Assembly: GCA_910578815.1 (NCBI GenBank) | Contig: CAJTSE010000010.1 | Span: 109,049 to 173,048, forward strand | Length of the DNA stretch: 64,000 nucleotides | DNA from: an uncultured Acetatifactor sp. | Lineage (GTDB): Bacteria; Bacillota; Clostridia; Lachnospirales; Lachnospiraceae | Direction: 5' to 3' | Shown: piece by piece, positions 8,605-17,111 of the stretch | Layout: every line of letters begins with the position of its first letter | Numbering within the stretch: position 1 is the first letter of the stretch | Made by a program: the position numbers and the translations under genes | Notes under the pieces: model-generated | The model's input: the letters and a program-made list of their open reading frames with translations, nothing else | Database searches by the model: none | Told to the model about the DNA's origin: nothing

Positions 8605-9321
8605 TCATTGTTCCTTATGGCCCAAAAACTCGGCAACAACATAAGTCCCGCCATCTTTATCCGCCAGTCTGACTACCACTCTTTCTTCTTCCTCCGTCAC
8701 ACGGGGCAGCAGCACGTCATGCAGAAACGCCTGCTTTTTATACTCCGCCCGTACCTGCCCAATCTCAAAGCCCTCCGGCAGAAAATCCATGGCTATATCC
8801 AAAAACTGCTGATTGTTCACATGATGGTTTGTATCCAAGTGATGCTTTTTTACCGTAAGGGGCTCCTGCGCCACGCCCTCGCCGGCAGCCGCAATTTTTC
8901 TGGAACAATAATCCATCTCCAGTCTCGGCGCTCTTACATACCGCTCCACCATGATTTCCGGAACCGCTGTGGGCCTGCCCGTTTCCGTATTCAAAAGGCT
9001 CCAGAGGGAATTTGCCTTTGCAATATAGTTACCCTGCTCATCCAGCATGGCAAAGTTTCTGTAACCCAAAAATCCTTTCAAGTCATAGGGCTGGGTGCCG
9101 ATAATTACCTTTTCACCCAGCCTGGGATACCGCTCCACTACAATCTGCCAGAAACACAGCACCCAGACCAGCTTCGCTTCCTTTAAATAACTGACTCCCA
9201 GTTCCAAATCCTCCGACTGGAAGGTAGAACAATCCTGAAAATAATTAATGAGGGCTGCCATGGTAAGTCTTCCGTCACTGTCAACCTCACTATATCTGAT
9301 TCTGCTTTCAAATGTATACAT
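8605..9321 (-). CDS. Acyl-ACP thioesterase
   Basis: This 238-residue protein matches the bacterial branch of the acyl-ACP thioesterase family: tandem hot-dog folds, with the first beginning YTFESRIRYSEVDSDGRLT and the second holding the conserved KKHHLDTNHHVNNQQFLD stretch (about 160-177), which corresponds to the Asn/His active-site region of the plant FatA/FatB family. It would release free fatty acids from acyl carrier protein in the cytoplasm. The ATG at 9321 has AGGGAGG five bases upstream. The next gene (CvfB-like) starts 31 bases after its stop. Confidence 0.88.
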   Translation of the reverse strand: MYTFESRIRYSEVDSDGRLTMAALINYFQDCSTFQSEDLELGVSYLKEAKLVWVLCFWQIVVERYPRLGEKVIIGTQPYDLKGFLGYRNFAMLDEQGNYIAKANSLWSLLNTETGRPTAVPEIMVERYVRAPRLEMDYCSRKIAAAGEGVAQEPLTVKKHHLDTNHHVNNQQFLDIAMDFLPEGFEIGQVRAEYKKQAFLHDVLLPRVTEEEERVVVRLADKDGGTYVVAEFLGHKEQ

Positions 9322-9393
9322 AAATCCTCCCTGTCAGAACATTTTACTGCAATCAGGGTATATCCCCGGCTCAAATTGCCGCGTTTTCTTAAC

Positions 9394-10392
9394 TTACGCG
9401 AACAGCTGGCCTATGATTTGGACCAGCCAAAAGAGGCCAAACACCGCCATCCCCGCGTTCCCCAAAGCAATACTGAGCTTTACCTGCCTGGGAATAGTGG
9501 TCTGTCCAGGCTCAAAAACAAACCTTTTCTTGACGGCAAAAACAATAAACAGCACCACTCCCGTTACAAGCATGGAAAGAATAAACAGAAGCAAAAGACC
9601 ATAAAGCAAAAACCACGCAAAATTACTCCGGATCAGCTCCATCATTTCGGAGGCGGAACCGCTAACTGCAGATGCCATATAGTTGTCCAGATCCATCTTT
9701 CTCAATAATATGGTGGGGAGAAATCCTCCCATAAAATTAAACAGCATATGCAGGGAAATCGTGATTTTTATATTTCCCGTCTTTACATAAAGATAAGCCA
9801 GAAACGTCCCTATAACGGCGGCATAGACAAACTGATTCAAATTGCCATGAAACAGCCCGAACATCAGGCCGGAAACCACCACTGCCACTCCTTGACCGTA
9901 ATGCACGGTCCTGTCCACAATCAGTTTTCGAAATACCAGCTCCTCCATAATAGGAGCACAGATCACCGTATAAAACAGCACGGACCACGGGCTTAAGGAT
10001 GTGACCACAGAGGTAATGGGATTCCCTACGGAATTTCCTATGAAAAGACCGATAAGTGTGGTCATAATCAACCCGATAATATTTGCGGCATAGGCAAGTC
10101 CTATACAAATAATGGCTGAAAGCACATACTGCCCTGCCGTCATCTTATGTTTTTCGATATGCTCCGCAGGCACACATTTTTTCAGAAATAACGCCAGTAG
10201 AGGAAATCCCACAAGATACATGGGTGCCATGGAAAAAAACAAATTCATGTTCATGTCGTACAGCCATTCTGGCTTCACCAGCCTTAAGATCAATCCCGCA
10301 GCCATCTGTAAAACAAAAATAACCGCAGTGGCCGCCATATACAGCCAGCCCATTCTGGAAAAGTGTTTTTTTGCCGCAATCAGTTCCTGCAT
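9394..10392 (-). CDS. CPBP-family intramembrane glutamic protease
   Basis: The 332-residue polytopic protein (about eight helices) has the two CPBP/Abi motifs: EELVFRK (about 170) and FHGNLNQF (about 205), which supply the glutamate and histidine of the intramembrane active site. Family members process prenylated or peptide substrates or modify bacteriocin immunity; the substrate here is unknown. The ATG is at 10392. It sits alone between the thioesterase gene and tRNA-Gln, all on the minus strand. Confidence 0.9.
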   Translation of the reverse strand: MQELIAAKKHFSRMGWLYMAATAVIFVLQMAAGLILRLVKPEWLYDMNMNLFFSMAPMYLVGFPLLALFLKKCVPAEHIEKHKMTAGQYVLSAIICIGLAYAANIIGLIMTTLIGLFIGNSVGNPITSVVTSLSPWSVLFYTVICAPIMEELVFRKLIVDRTVHYGQGVAVVVSGLMFGLFHGNLNQFVYAAVIGTFLAYLYVKTGNIKITISLHMLFNFMGGFLPTILLRKMDLDNYMASAVSGSASEMMELIRSNFAWFLLYGLLLLFILSMLVTGVVLFIVFAVKKRFVFEPGQTTIPRQVKLSIALGNAGMAVFGLFWLVQIIGQLFA

Positions 10393-10548
10393 TCTTATCC
10401 TCCGTCGGTTTTAAGATTTTCTCTTTGTTTATGGTATTTTTACAGTATAACATCTTTTATTTTCTTTTACCACCAATATATCCTTAATTTTCTTCCCGGT
10501 TTCCATAATCGGAAAACAATATGAAACGGTCAACATTTCCGCCGAATT

Positions 10549-10581
10549 AAAATGACCCCGGTGAATCTCTTCACCGGGGTC
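10549..10581 (-). terminator. Terminator of the tRNA-Gln transcript
   Basis: On the minus strand a perfect 12-bp stem (10581-10570 with 10565-10554, sequence GACCCCGGTGAA and its complement, four-base loop) is followed by ATTTTAA. It lies about 30 bases after the mature tRNA end. Confidence 0.85.
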
Positions 10582-10608
10582 CCTGCACAGGGTAAACCCT
10601 GCTTTTAA

Positions 10609-10680
10609 CAGGGCTACAAGGATTCGAACCTTGAAATGACGGAGTCAGAGTCCGTTGCCTTACCGTTTGGCGATAGCCCT
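10609..10680 (-). tRNA. tRNA-Gln (anticodon CTG)
   Basis: The minus strand folds as a tRNA: acceptor AGGGCTA paired with TAGCCCT, anticodon stem ACGGA/TCCGT with loop CTCTGAC (anticodon CTG, reading CAG), and a T loop GGTTCGAATCC. The sequence closely follows the Firmicute tRNA-Gln pattern. CCA is not encoded (the genome continues TTAAAAGC). It has its own promoter (10699-10727) and terminator, and lies just downstream of the glutamine synthetase gene. Confidence 0.95.
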
Positions 10681-10698
10681 ATCTGTGTTACTTGATGA

Positions 10699-10727
10699 AT
10701 TATACACGAAGTATTCCCATTTTGCAA
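10699..10727 (-). promoter_or_regulatory. tRNA-Gln promoter
   Basis: On the minus strand TTGCAA (10727-10722), a 17-base spacer, and a perfect TATAAT (10704-10699), with the tRNA beginning 18 bases later. Confidence 0.85.
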
Positions 10728-10885
10728 GAGAAAATTTCAAAAAAAACGGCAAAATTTCTCAACGGATTTCTAAAGTTATTTCCAAACAAAAGATACTTTG
10801 AACTGCACCTTCTGCCTTTCAAAGTATCCCTCGCCTTTATCTGATCTGACAATGTGTCATTTCTTCGTCTGCCGAAATCTGCATT

Positions 10886-12997
10886 CTACACCTCAAAAGT
10901 CAACTCGCCATAGCCGGGCACGGGCCAGACGCTCTTATCCACCATCATCTCCAGCTCGTCGATGGGGGTACGAAGCTCATCCATAACCTCTTTTACCATA
11001 TCCTTATAAAAGAAAGCCTGCGCCTTAACATCCTCCATAGCTGCTGCCTGCGCCGTTACCTTTTTCAGCCTGGCAAGCGCCTTCTTTGCCGCCGAAAGCC
11101 GAACGGTGACACTGTCCAGAAGCTCCGCCTGCACAGAGGCGTCAACTCCTGCTTCCTTCACGGCAATCACCGTATCCGCCAGGGACTTGGTATAACGAAT
11201 CACCGCAGGAATGTACTTTTTTCCTGCCATGTCAATCATGGTCAATGCTTCGATATTGATGGTCTTCGCATAGGTTTCGTAGGTAATTTCCTCACGGGAC
11301 TCCAATTCAACTCTGGTAAAAATACCAAACCTTTCGAACAGCCTGATGGCTTTGTCTGTGGTCAGCGTAGACGCTGCCTCCACCATTGACTTAATATTGG
11401 GCAGTCCGCGTCTCTCCGCCTCTTCTATCCACTCGTCGGCGTAGCCGTCCCCGTTAAACACGATTCTCTGGTGTTTCGTCATATATTCCTTAATCAGGTC
11501 ATGGACTGCCAGTTCAAAATTATCCGCCTTTTCCAACACATCGGCCGCTTCACAGAATGCCTCCGCCACAATGGCATTTAAGGTAGTATTGGGGCTGGCA
11601 ATGGAATCTGCGGAACCAACCATCCGAAACTCAAATTTATTTCCGGTAAAGGCAAAAGGCGACGTTCTGTTTCTGTCCGTAGCGTCCTTCTCAAAATCAG
11701 GCAGAGTGGAAACGCCGGTCTCCAGCTTGCCGCCCTCGATCAGATGAGCTGCCTCGCCGGTTTCAATCAGCTGCTTTACCACATCCTCCAGCTGCTCCCC
11801 AAGGAACATAGATATGATTGCCGGAGGTGCCTCGTTCGCCCCCAGTCTGTGATCATTCCCTACATCCGCGGCACTCTGTCTCAGCAGGTCGGCATGGGTA
11901 TCCACCGCCTTCATGATACAGGCCAGCACCAGCAGGAACTGAATGTTCTCATTGGGTGTGTCTCCAGGATCCAGCAGATTGACGCCATTATCCGTGCCCA
12001 AAGACCAGTTATTATGCTTGCCGGAGCCGTTTACACCGGCAAAGGGCTTCTCATGCAGCAGGCAGGTCATACCGTGACGGCCGGCCACCTTCTTCATGGT
12101 TTCCATCACCAGCTGGTTATGATCCACGGCTATATTGGCCGTCTCATAAATGGGCGCCAGCTCGTGCTGGGCAGGTGCCACCTCGTTATGCTGTGTCTTT
12201 GCGGTCACCCCCAGCTTCCACAGCTCCACATTCAGGTCCTTCATATAAGAACCAACTCTCTCACGAATGGTGCCGAAATAGTGATCCTCCAGCTCCTGTC
12301 CCTTAGGCGCAGGAGCGCCGAAAAGAGTGCGTCCCGCGAAAATCAGATCCTCACGCTGTAAATATTTCTCTCTGTCTACCAGGAAATACTCCTGCTCCGG
12401 CCCTACACTGGCAACCACTTTCGTCGCCCCGGTATTGCCAAAAAGCCTCACAATACGAAGCGCCTGCTGACTGATAGCCTCCATGGAACGCAGCAGCGGC
12501 GTTTTTTTGTCCAATGCCTCACCAGTGTATGAGCAGAAGGCGGTGGGGATACAAAGAATCACTCCCGTAGCATCTTCCTTCAAAAAAGCAGGAGACGTAA
12601 TATCCCAGGCTGTATAACCTCTGGCCTCAAAAGTCGCCCGCAGGCCGCCGGAGGGAAAGGAGGATGCGTCCGGCTCTCCCTTAATCAACTCCTTGCCGGA
12701 AAACTCCATAATCATCTTGCCTTCTTCATCGGGATGACTCACAAAGGCATCATGCTTCTCCGCAGTAATACCGGTTAAAGGCTGGAACCAATGAGTATAG
12801 TGTGTGGCTCCGTTCTCCATGGCCCAGTCCTTCATGGCCTTCGCCACCACGTCAGCGGTTTCCAAGGACAACTCACCCCCCTGATCCATCAGCTTTTTGA
12901 TCTCTTTGTATGTACTTTTCGGCAGTCGCTCCTTCATCTTTCCGAGAGTAAATACCTTACTTGCAAAAATTTCTTCCACATTCAACAGCTCGCTCAT
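10886..12997 (-). CDS. glnN: Glutamine synthetase type III
   Basis: The 703-residue protein is of GSIII length (GSI is about 450) and starts MSELLNVEEIFASKVFTLG, typical of the GlnN type. It carries the family core motifs, for example HEKPFAGVNGSGKHNNWSLG (around 310-330), which contains ATP- and substrate-binding residues, and NRTSPFAFTGNKFEFR. It makes glutamine from glutamate, ammonia and ATP in the cytoplasm. The ATG at 12997 has GGAGG upstream. Its leader holds a promoter (13268-13296), a terminator-like hairpin (13216-13252) and a family A repeat, so expression may be set by attenuation. tRNA-Gln follows on the same strand. Confidence 0.97.
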   Translation of the reverse strand: MSELLNVEEIFASKVFTLGKMKERLPKSTYKEIKKLMDQGGELSLETADVVAKAMKDWAMENGATHYTHWFQPLTGITAEKHDAFVSHPDEEGKMIMEFSGKELIKGEPDASSFPSGGLRATFEARGYTAWDITSPAFLKEDATGVILCIPTAFCSYTGEALDKKTPLLRSMEAISQQALRIVRLFGNTGATKVVASVGPEQEYFLVDREKYLQREDLIFAGRTLFGAPAPKGQELEDHYFGTIRERVGSYMKDLNVELWKLGVTAKTQHNEVAPAQHELAPIYETANIAVDHNQLVMETMKKVAGRHGMTCLLHEKPFAGVNGSGKHNNWSLGTDNGVNLLDPGDTPNENIQFLLVLACIMKAVDTHADLLRQSAADVGNDHRLGANEAPPAIISMFLGEQLEDVVKQLIETGEAAHLIEGGKLETGVSTLPDFEKDATDRNRTSPFAFTGNKFEFRMVGSADSIASPNTTLNAIVAEAFCEAADVLEKADNFELAVHDLIKEYMTKHQRIVFNGDGYADEWIEEAERRGLPNIKSMVEAASTLTTDKAIRLFERFGIFTRVELESREEITYETYAKTINIEALTMIDMAGKKYIPAVIRYTKSLADTVIAVKEAGVDASVQAELLDSVTVRLSAAKKALARLKKVTAQAAAMEDVKAQAFFYKDMVKEVMDELRTPIDELEMMVDKSVWPVPGYGELTFEV

Positions 12998-13030
12998 ACT
13001 TTTCCTCCCTCTTCTTCATACTTCCCGACA

Positions 13031-13163
13031 TGCCGCCTCGGCGGCACAAACAACCGATGAAGAACGCAGACCTTGCGTTCTTCGGTGTGAAGTTTTAGAA
13101 TTTCTTAGTCTGCGTCCCATGCCGAATGCAATTCGGCAGCAGGCTTAGAAATTCTCTTCACAC
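13031..13163 (-). repeat. Family A three-hairpin intercistronic repeat, copy 1
   Basis: In transcript (minus) order there is a large imperfect palindrome from 13163 to 13085 (GTGTGAAG ends, AGAAATTCTAAG arms, inner hairpin GCCGAAT/ATTCGGC), then a perfect 10-bp hairpin GAAGAACGCA/TGCGTTCTTC (13083-13059), then a GCCGC hairpin (13046-13031). The same order is seen at 15.9, 23.7 and 49.2 kb. It lies in the glnN leader just before the ribosome site. Confidence 0.75.
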
Positions 13164-13215
13164 TTTTCCGTCAGGCAGCAGCCCGGCCCGGAACCAAACT
13201 CTTGTCCCGTAAAGC

Positions 13216-13252
13216 AAAAAATGTCCCAGAGTAACCTCGTTACTATGGAACA
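13216..13252 (-). terminator. Leader terminator / candidate attenuator of glnN
   Basis: On the minus strand TGTTCC (13252-13247) and AGTAAC (13244-13239) pair with GTTACT (13235-13230) and GGGACA (13227-13222), followed by six T (13221-13216). It lies about 16 bases downstream of the -10 at 13268, so transcripts from that promoter would meet it at once. It could instead be the terminator of the upstream operon that ends at 13311. Confidence 0.65.
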
Positions 13253-13267
13253 CCTTCGTTCACAGAT

Positions 13268-13296
13268 ACAATACATTAATTTTCATAAAAATGCAA
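13268..13296 (-). promoter_or_regulatory. glnN promoter
   Basis: On the minus strand TTGCAT (13296-13291), 17 bases, TATTGT (13273-13268). It lies just after the stop codon of the upstream membrane protein gene. Confidence 0.6.
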
Positions 13297-13310
13297 GCCC
13301 TAAATTAAAT

Positions 13311-14489
13311 TTATTTCATCCAGTAGCTTGCCCCCGCCGCCAGATTGACAAAAAAGTATAGTCCACAGTACAGATGCCAGGCGTACACCAGCCCCAGACC
13401 TATGCGAAAAAGTCTCTGCAGGCCTTTTCCCTTAAATTCCAGCCATTTTACGGCGCAGACCGCAAACAGTACAAACAGGCAGAAGCTGTATCCCCAAAGG
13501 AAGTTGCCGTCCGCCGCACGGCTGCCGCTCTCCACCAGGCAAAGAGCCTCGCCAAAGCCCAGCACGGCCATTGCCGTAAGAAAAAAATAGTTTCTGTCCG
13601 CCCTCAGCTTTTTCAAGGTAACCGCCAGCGTTATCCCGCAGAACAGTACGGAGCATAATACTGCCAGCTTGGTGATATTTGCATGAAGAGAAAAGGTATA
13701 CCACGGCCGAAATTCAATACCGTTCCCCGTCTTCTCCCCAAACAGCACGGCATTTTGCCACAATATTACAAGTCCGCTGGGCAGCAGCGCCGATCCAAAG
13801 GTCAAAATCCTCTTCAGAGGAACCTGCCTGAACAAATCCACCAGCAAAAAGATCCCCATGATCGGTGAAAATACCAGTAAAAAGCTGGGCTTAATGCCTG
13901 TACACACTACATTCAGCAGAGCGAAGACTGTCCAATCCTTCCAGGTAATCCCCTCTCTGTATTTCTCTTCCAGCCTGAAATAAACGCAAAGCACTGCCAG
14001 GGCAGCCAGGCGCATACAGATATAGGTGGAGTTATGCCAGATATTTCCCGACTGGTAACTGACATAACGGTATTCCCCCACCGCCCTGATATACACAGGC
14101 ATGACAAAATTAAGGCTTAATGCCAGCGACAAGGTAAACCAGGTTTTCTCCCCGTATTTTCCCAGCCGGCATACCAGTCTTTCCGTCAAATAAACCGTAG
14201 CCCACGCGCATATTCCAAGGAAAAGGGCAATCCCCACGGTTGTGCCGCCAAACAGCATATACAGCAGTTGATAGGCATAAGCCGTAAAACTATAATACCA
14301 GCCGTCCTCAATAATCATGCTGATATGCAGCGGCAGATCGGACTCATAGGGAATGGGCCCTGCCACCCCAAGATCCGCCGTGGACTGACGATAAAACAAC
14401 CACAGACAGGCAAGCCCGTACAGCACTGTGATAACATGGACCACTGCCCGCGGCGCTTTCCTGTTTTTAACCACATCTGTTATTTCCAA
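13311..14489 (-). CDS. Polytopic membrane protein of unknown function
   Basis: The 392-residue protein has about nine to eleven predicted membrane helices spread along its length, beginning after a short basic N-terminus (MEITDVVKNRKAPRAVVHVI). No enzymatic motif was recognised; the general look, with long periplasmic-like loops such as PIPYESDLPLHISMIIEDGWY, recalls bacterial membrane glycosyltransferase-like or polymerase-like proteins, but this is only an impression. The ATG at 14489 overlaps the end of the trhP gene by 10 bases, so the two are translationally coupled. Confidence 0.7.
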   Translation of the reverse strand: MEITDVVKNRKAPRAVVHVITVLYGLACLWLFYRQSTADLGVAGPIPYESDLPLHISMIIEDGWYYSFTAYAYQLLYMLFGGTTVGIALFLGICAWATVYLTERLVCRLGKYGEKTWFTLSLALSLNFVMPVYIRAVGEYRYVSYQSGNIWHNSTYICMRLAALAVLCVYFRLEEKYREGITWKDWTVFALLNVVCTGIKPSFLLVFSPIMGIFLLVDLFRQVPLKRILTFGSALLPSGLVILWQNAVLFGEKTGNGIEFRPWYTFSLHANITKLAVLCSVLFCGITLAVTLKKLRADRNYFFLTAMAVLGFGEALCLVESGSRAADGNFLWGYSFCLFVLFAVCAVKWLEFKGKGLQRLFRIGLGLVYAWHLYCGLYFFVNLAAGASYWMK

Positions 14490-15868
14490 TTTTCTTCCAC
14501 CCTCCAGGCTTCACGCCCCATCTCCTGGGACTCCGGCAAAGCACTTTTTCTCAACAGATCATAGGACTCCGGCGCTTCGGACAGCCTGAGCCAAATCGTC
14601 TGCCCCGCATGAGGACAGCTTCCCACCGCCTCACCCTCTTCGTTATACATTGCTTCCACCCTTACAGGCACATTCCTGCCGTCCGGCTTCATAATTTCAA
14701 TCAAATCACCCACGGAAAATTTATTTTTCTGCCGAATACGCACAAGCGCCTTTCCGCCGTCGGCTGCCGTCGTATGCTGTTCCGCGCCCTGCAGGCCTTC
14801 TCTGCAGGCAGCCGGAAAAGCGCTGCCTCCGCTGCTCCCGTCCGGCCTGATTTCCTCCACCAGTCCGAGATAAATGTACTCACTGACATAGGTACTGTTA
14901 TCATATATCTGGTTATTTACATCCGCCTTTCCGAAATAAAACCCCGTAGAATACTGCCTGTAGGTGCATTTGGCAATCTCTTCCCGATACCACTCCATAT
15001 TCCCGCGGTAGGTTTCTTCCGAAATAAAGTAATCGTCCAGAGCCTTCCTGTATGTCCTGGCCGCCGTAGCGACATAAAGCGCCGTTTTCATCCGCCCTTC
15101 AATCTTAAAACTGTTAATTCCCGCTTCCACCATTTCAGGGATATGCTCTATCATACACAGGTCCCTGGAATTAAAGATATAGGTGCCCCGCTCGTTCTCA
15201 TAGACCGGCAGATACTCCCCAGGCCGCGTCTCTTCCATCACTGCATATTTCCAGCGGCAGGGATGGGTGCAGCTTCCCTGATTGGCATCCCGCCCCGTAA
15301 AATAATTGCTCAGCAGGCAGCGTCCCGAATAGGAAATGCACATGGAACCATGGATAAAGCTCTCTATTTCCATCTCTTCCGGAATCCGTTCTCTGATGCC
15401 GTGTATCTCTTCCAGCGAAAGCTCCCTGGCGGTTACCACACGCTTTGCCCCTTGTTCCCACCAGAAAAGACAGGTCCTGTAATTGGTGTTATTTGCCTGG
15501 GTGGAAATATGTATATCCACCTCCGGCCACACCTCTCTGGCCAGCGCAAATATGCCCGGATCGGCTATAATCAGGGCATCACATGGTTCCGGCTTCATGT
15601 CCCGCAGTTCTTCAAAATATGCTCTTGCTCCTTCAAGGTCACAATTATGGGCCAATATATTGGCTGTCACATAAACCTTCGCCTGACGGGAATGAGCAAA
15701 GGCAATCCCCTCCGCCATTTCCGCCGGAGAGAAATTCTTTGCTTTTGCCCGGAGTCCATAAGCCTCTCCGCCGATATATACCGCATCCGCGCCAAAGATT
15801 ACAGCCGTTTTTAAAACCTCCAGACTGCCAGCCGGGATCAGCAGCTCCGGCTTTCGCCATTGTTTCAT
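14480..15868 (-). CDS. trhP: Peptidase U32 family, prephenate-dependent tRNA hydroxylation protein TrhP
   Basis: The 462-residue protein starts MKQWRKPELLIPAGSLEVL and contains the U32 signature around ESFIHGSMCISYSGRCLLSN (about 165-185), with conserved cysteines of the family (CISYSGRC, GSCTHPCRW). U32 proteins of this type (B. subtilis YrrN/YrrO, E. coli TrhP) are needed for 5-hydroxylation of wobble uridine in tRNA. The ATG at 15868 has AAGGGA upstream; a longer frame to 15940 lacks a site. The gene follows trmR, whose product methylates the ho5U made here, matching the B. subtilis yrrM-yrrN-yrrO order. A family A repeat separates the two. Confidence 0.9.
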   Translation of the reverse strand: MKQWRKPELLIPAGSLEVLKTAVIFGADAVYIGGEAYGLRAKAKNFSPAEMAEGIAFAHSRQAKVYVTANILAHNCDLEGARAYFEELRDMKPEPCDALIIADPGIFALAREVWPEVDIHISTQANNTNYRTCLFWWEQGAKRVVTARELSLEEIHGIRERIPEEMEIESFIHGSMCISYSGRCLLSNYFTGRDANQGSCTHPCRWKYAVMEETRPGEYLPVYENERGTYIFNSRDLCMIEHIPEMVEAGINSFKIEGRMKTALYVATAARTYRKALDDYFISEETYRGNMEWYREEIAKCTYRQYSTGFYFGKADVNNQIYDNSTYVSEYIYLGLVEEIRPDGSSGGSAFPAACREGLQGAEQHTTAADGGKALVRIRQKNKFSVGDLIEIMKPDGRNVPVRVEAMYNEEGEAVGSCPHAGQTIWLRLSEAPESYDLLRKSALPESQEMGREAWRVEENWK

Positions 15869-15912
15869 ATTCTTATTCCCTTCACATTCTCTTTGCTTCG
15901 CACTTCCAGACA

Positions 15913-16041
15913 TGCCGCCAACGGCGGCACAAACAAACAATCCGTGAAACTCTATGAAGAATTGCCGAAAGGCAATTCTTCGAGGCGAAACTTAGATATT
16001 CTTAGGTTGAGTTCTTTTCAACCTTAGAATATCTTTTCGCC
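15913..16041 (-). repeat. Family A three-hairpin intercistronic repeat, copy 2
   Basis: In transcript order a large palindrome (16041-15984, arms AGATATTCTAAGGTTGA and complement, GGCGAA/TTCGCC ends), then a perfect 11-bp hairpin GAAGAATTGCC/GGCAATTCTTC with GAAA-type loop (15981-15957), then a TGCCGCC/GGCGGCA hairpin (15929-15913). The large palindrome encodes the last residues of TrmR and its stop codon. Confidence 0.8.
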
Positions 16042-16684
16042 TTTCACACTTTATGCTGAGTGCCACCCCGTCTCCCACAGGCAGGATCACCGTTTCAAGC
16101 TGCGGATCATGCTTCAGCTCATAAAGGTAATCCCTCATACGGGAATGAATCGTTCGGTTGCGCCGTGTCACTGCAAATCGAGATTCCACAATATCCCCGT
16201 CTTGCAGCACATTATCACTGACAAGCAGCCCACCCGGTGCAAGCAGTCGTAAGACCTCCGGCAAAAAAAAGAGATACTGGCCTTTTGCCGCATCCATAAA
16301 GATCATATCATAAGTTTCTGTCAGTTCCTTCAAAATGTCTGACGCATCCCCCTCAAGCAGGCTGATCTTTTTCTCCGCGCCGCCCCGCCTGAAGTTTTCT
16401 CTTGCTTGAATAATCCTCTTTTCATAATTTTCAATGGTAGTAATGTGACAGTCTTCCGGTCCATACTCGCTCATCAATAACGCGGAAAAGCCGATGGCAG
16501 TCCCGACCTCCAGGATATTCCTCGGCTTTAAAAGGTTAAGTAAAAATTTCAGCAGACTCTGTACAGGCTTCCGGATCACCGGAATCCGCTCCTGCAATGC
16601 GTTTTTTTCCAGCTCATCAAGAAAAGATGTATTGCCCCTGTCAAGGGAATCAATAAAAGCCGCCATTCTCTCATCAATCAACAT
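15992..16684 (-). CDS. trmR: tRNA 5-hydroxyuridine O-methyltransferase TrmR
   Basis: The 230-residue protein is a class I O-methyltransferase with the SAM motif LEVGTAIGFSALLM (about 58-71) and the metal/SAM acidic motif MIFMDAAKGQY (about 128-138). By similarity of type and gene order to B. subtilis YrrM (TrmR) it should methylate 5-hydroxyuridine at tRNA position 34 to give 5-methoxyuridine. It lies between an MltG-like gene and the TrhP gene, as in Bacillus. The last 17 or so residues (CERRKDILRLKRTQPKNI) are translated from a family A palindrome, so the native C-terminus may have been replaced by repeat sequence. Confidence 0.88.
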   Translation of the reverse strand: MLIDERMAAFIDSLDRGNTSFLDELEKNALQERIPVIRKPVQSLLKFLLNLLKPRNILEVGTAIGFSALLMSEYGPEDCHITTIENYEKRIIQARENFRRGGAEKKISLLEGDASDILKELTETYDMIFMDAAKGQYLFFLPEVLRLLAPGGLLVSDNVLQDGDIVESRFAVTRRNRTIHSRMRDYLYELKHDPQLETVILPVGDGVALSIKCERRKDILRLKRTQPKNI

Positions 16685-16687
16685 AAA

Positions 16688-17086
16688 CTACTCTGCTTTC
16701 CCGCCTGTCTCATCTTCCTCATCCTCTTCAGGCACCATAGCCGCCATCATTTCCTCCACAGTCATGGAAGTATTTAACTCAAAGACTCCCGGCCTCACAT
16801 CCTTACGGTATTCCGAAAGGTAATATTGCAGAACAAACAGTTTTGCATCCCGTATCAGCCCTTTGTTTTCCAACAAATGCCCTATCTCGGAGGCCGACAT
16901 ACCCTCGGTGATCGCCACCGTTACAGTTCTTCCCTCTCCGGAAGAAACTGCCGGCTCCGTAAAGATACGATAGCCATAATCATAGCATATCAGTGCCCCC
17001 CGATAAATGACATACACCGCAAAAACGATCACTGCCATCCGAAAGACCGCACCGACTACAGAGATAATCACATTCCCTGGTTTCAT
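16688..17086 (-). CDS. Short YceG/MltG-like membrane protein without catalytic domain
   Basis: The 132-residue protein has one membrane helix (about 10-30) followed by a segment (VTVAITEGMSASEIGHLLENKGLI) that matches the LysM-like N-terminal part of MltG/YceG. MltG is normally about 330-380 residues, and the part holding its catalytic glutamate is absent. The C-terminus ends in an acidic tail (VPEEDEEDETGGKAE). It occupies the mltG position upstream of trmR, as in Bacillus. The ATG at 17086 has GAGGA upstream; a GTG at 17098 is less likely. It may have kept only a binding or scaffold role at the membrane. Confidence 0.75.
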   Translation of the reverse strand: MKPGNVIISVVGAVFRMAVIVFAVYVIYRGALICYDYGYRIFTEPAVSSGEGRTVTVAITEGMSASEIGHLLENKGLIRDAKLFVLQYYLSEYRKDVRPGVFELNTSMTVEEMMAAMVPEEDEEDETGGKAE

Positions 17087-17111
17087 AATGTTCCTCACTT
17101 CCTATTACAGC

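Noticed and set aside
10584..10601. CAGGGTTTACCCTG hairpin as the tRNA terminator
   Set aside because: It has no T-run; the longer hairpin at 10554-10581 followed by ATTTT is the better terminator.
13031..13163. Family A repeat as a rho-independent terminator
   Set aside because: Although strongly folded, none of the copies has a T-run after the hairpins in the transcribed direction, and genes continue downstream.
14609..15814. Long plus-strand open frame (401 codons) opposite trhP
   Set aside because: It mirrors the TrhP coding frame, shows no recognisable motif and has no start signal.
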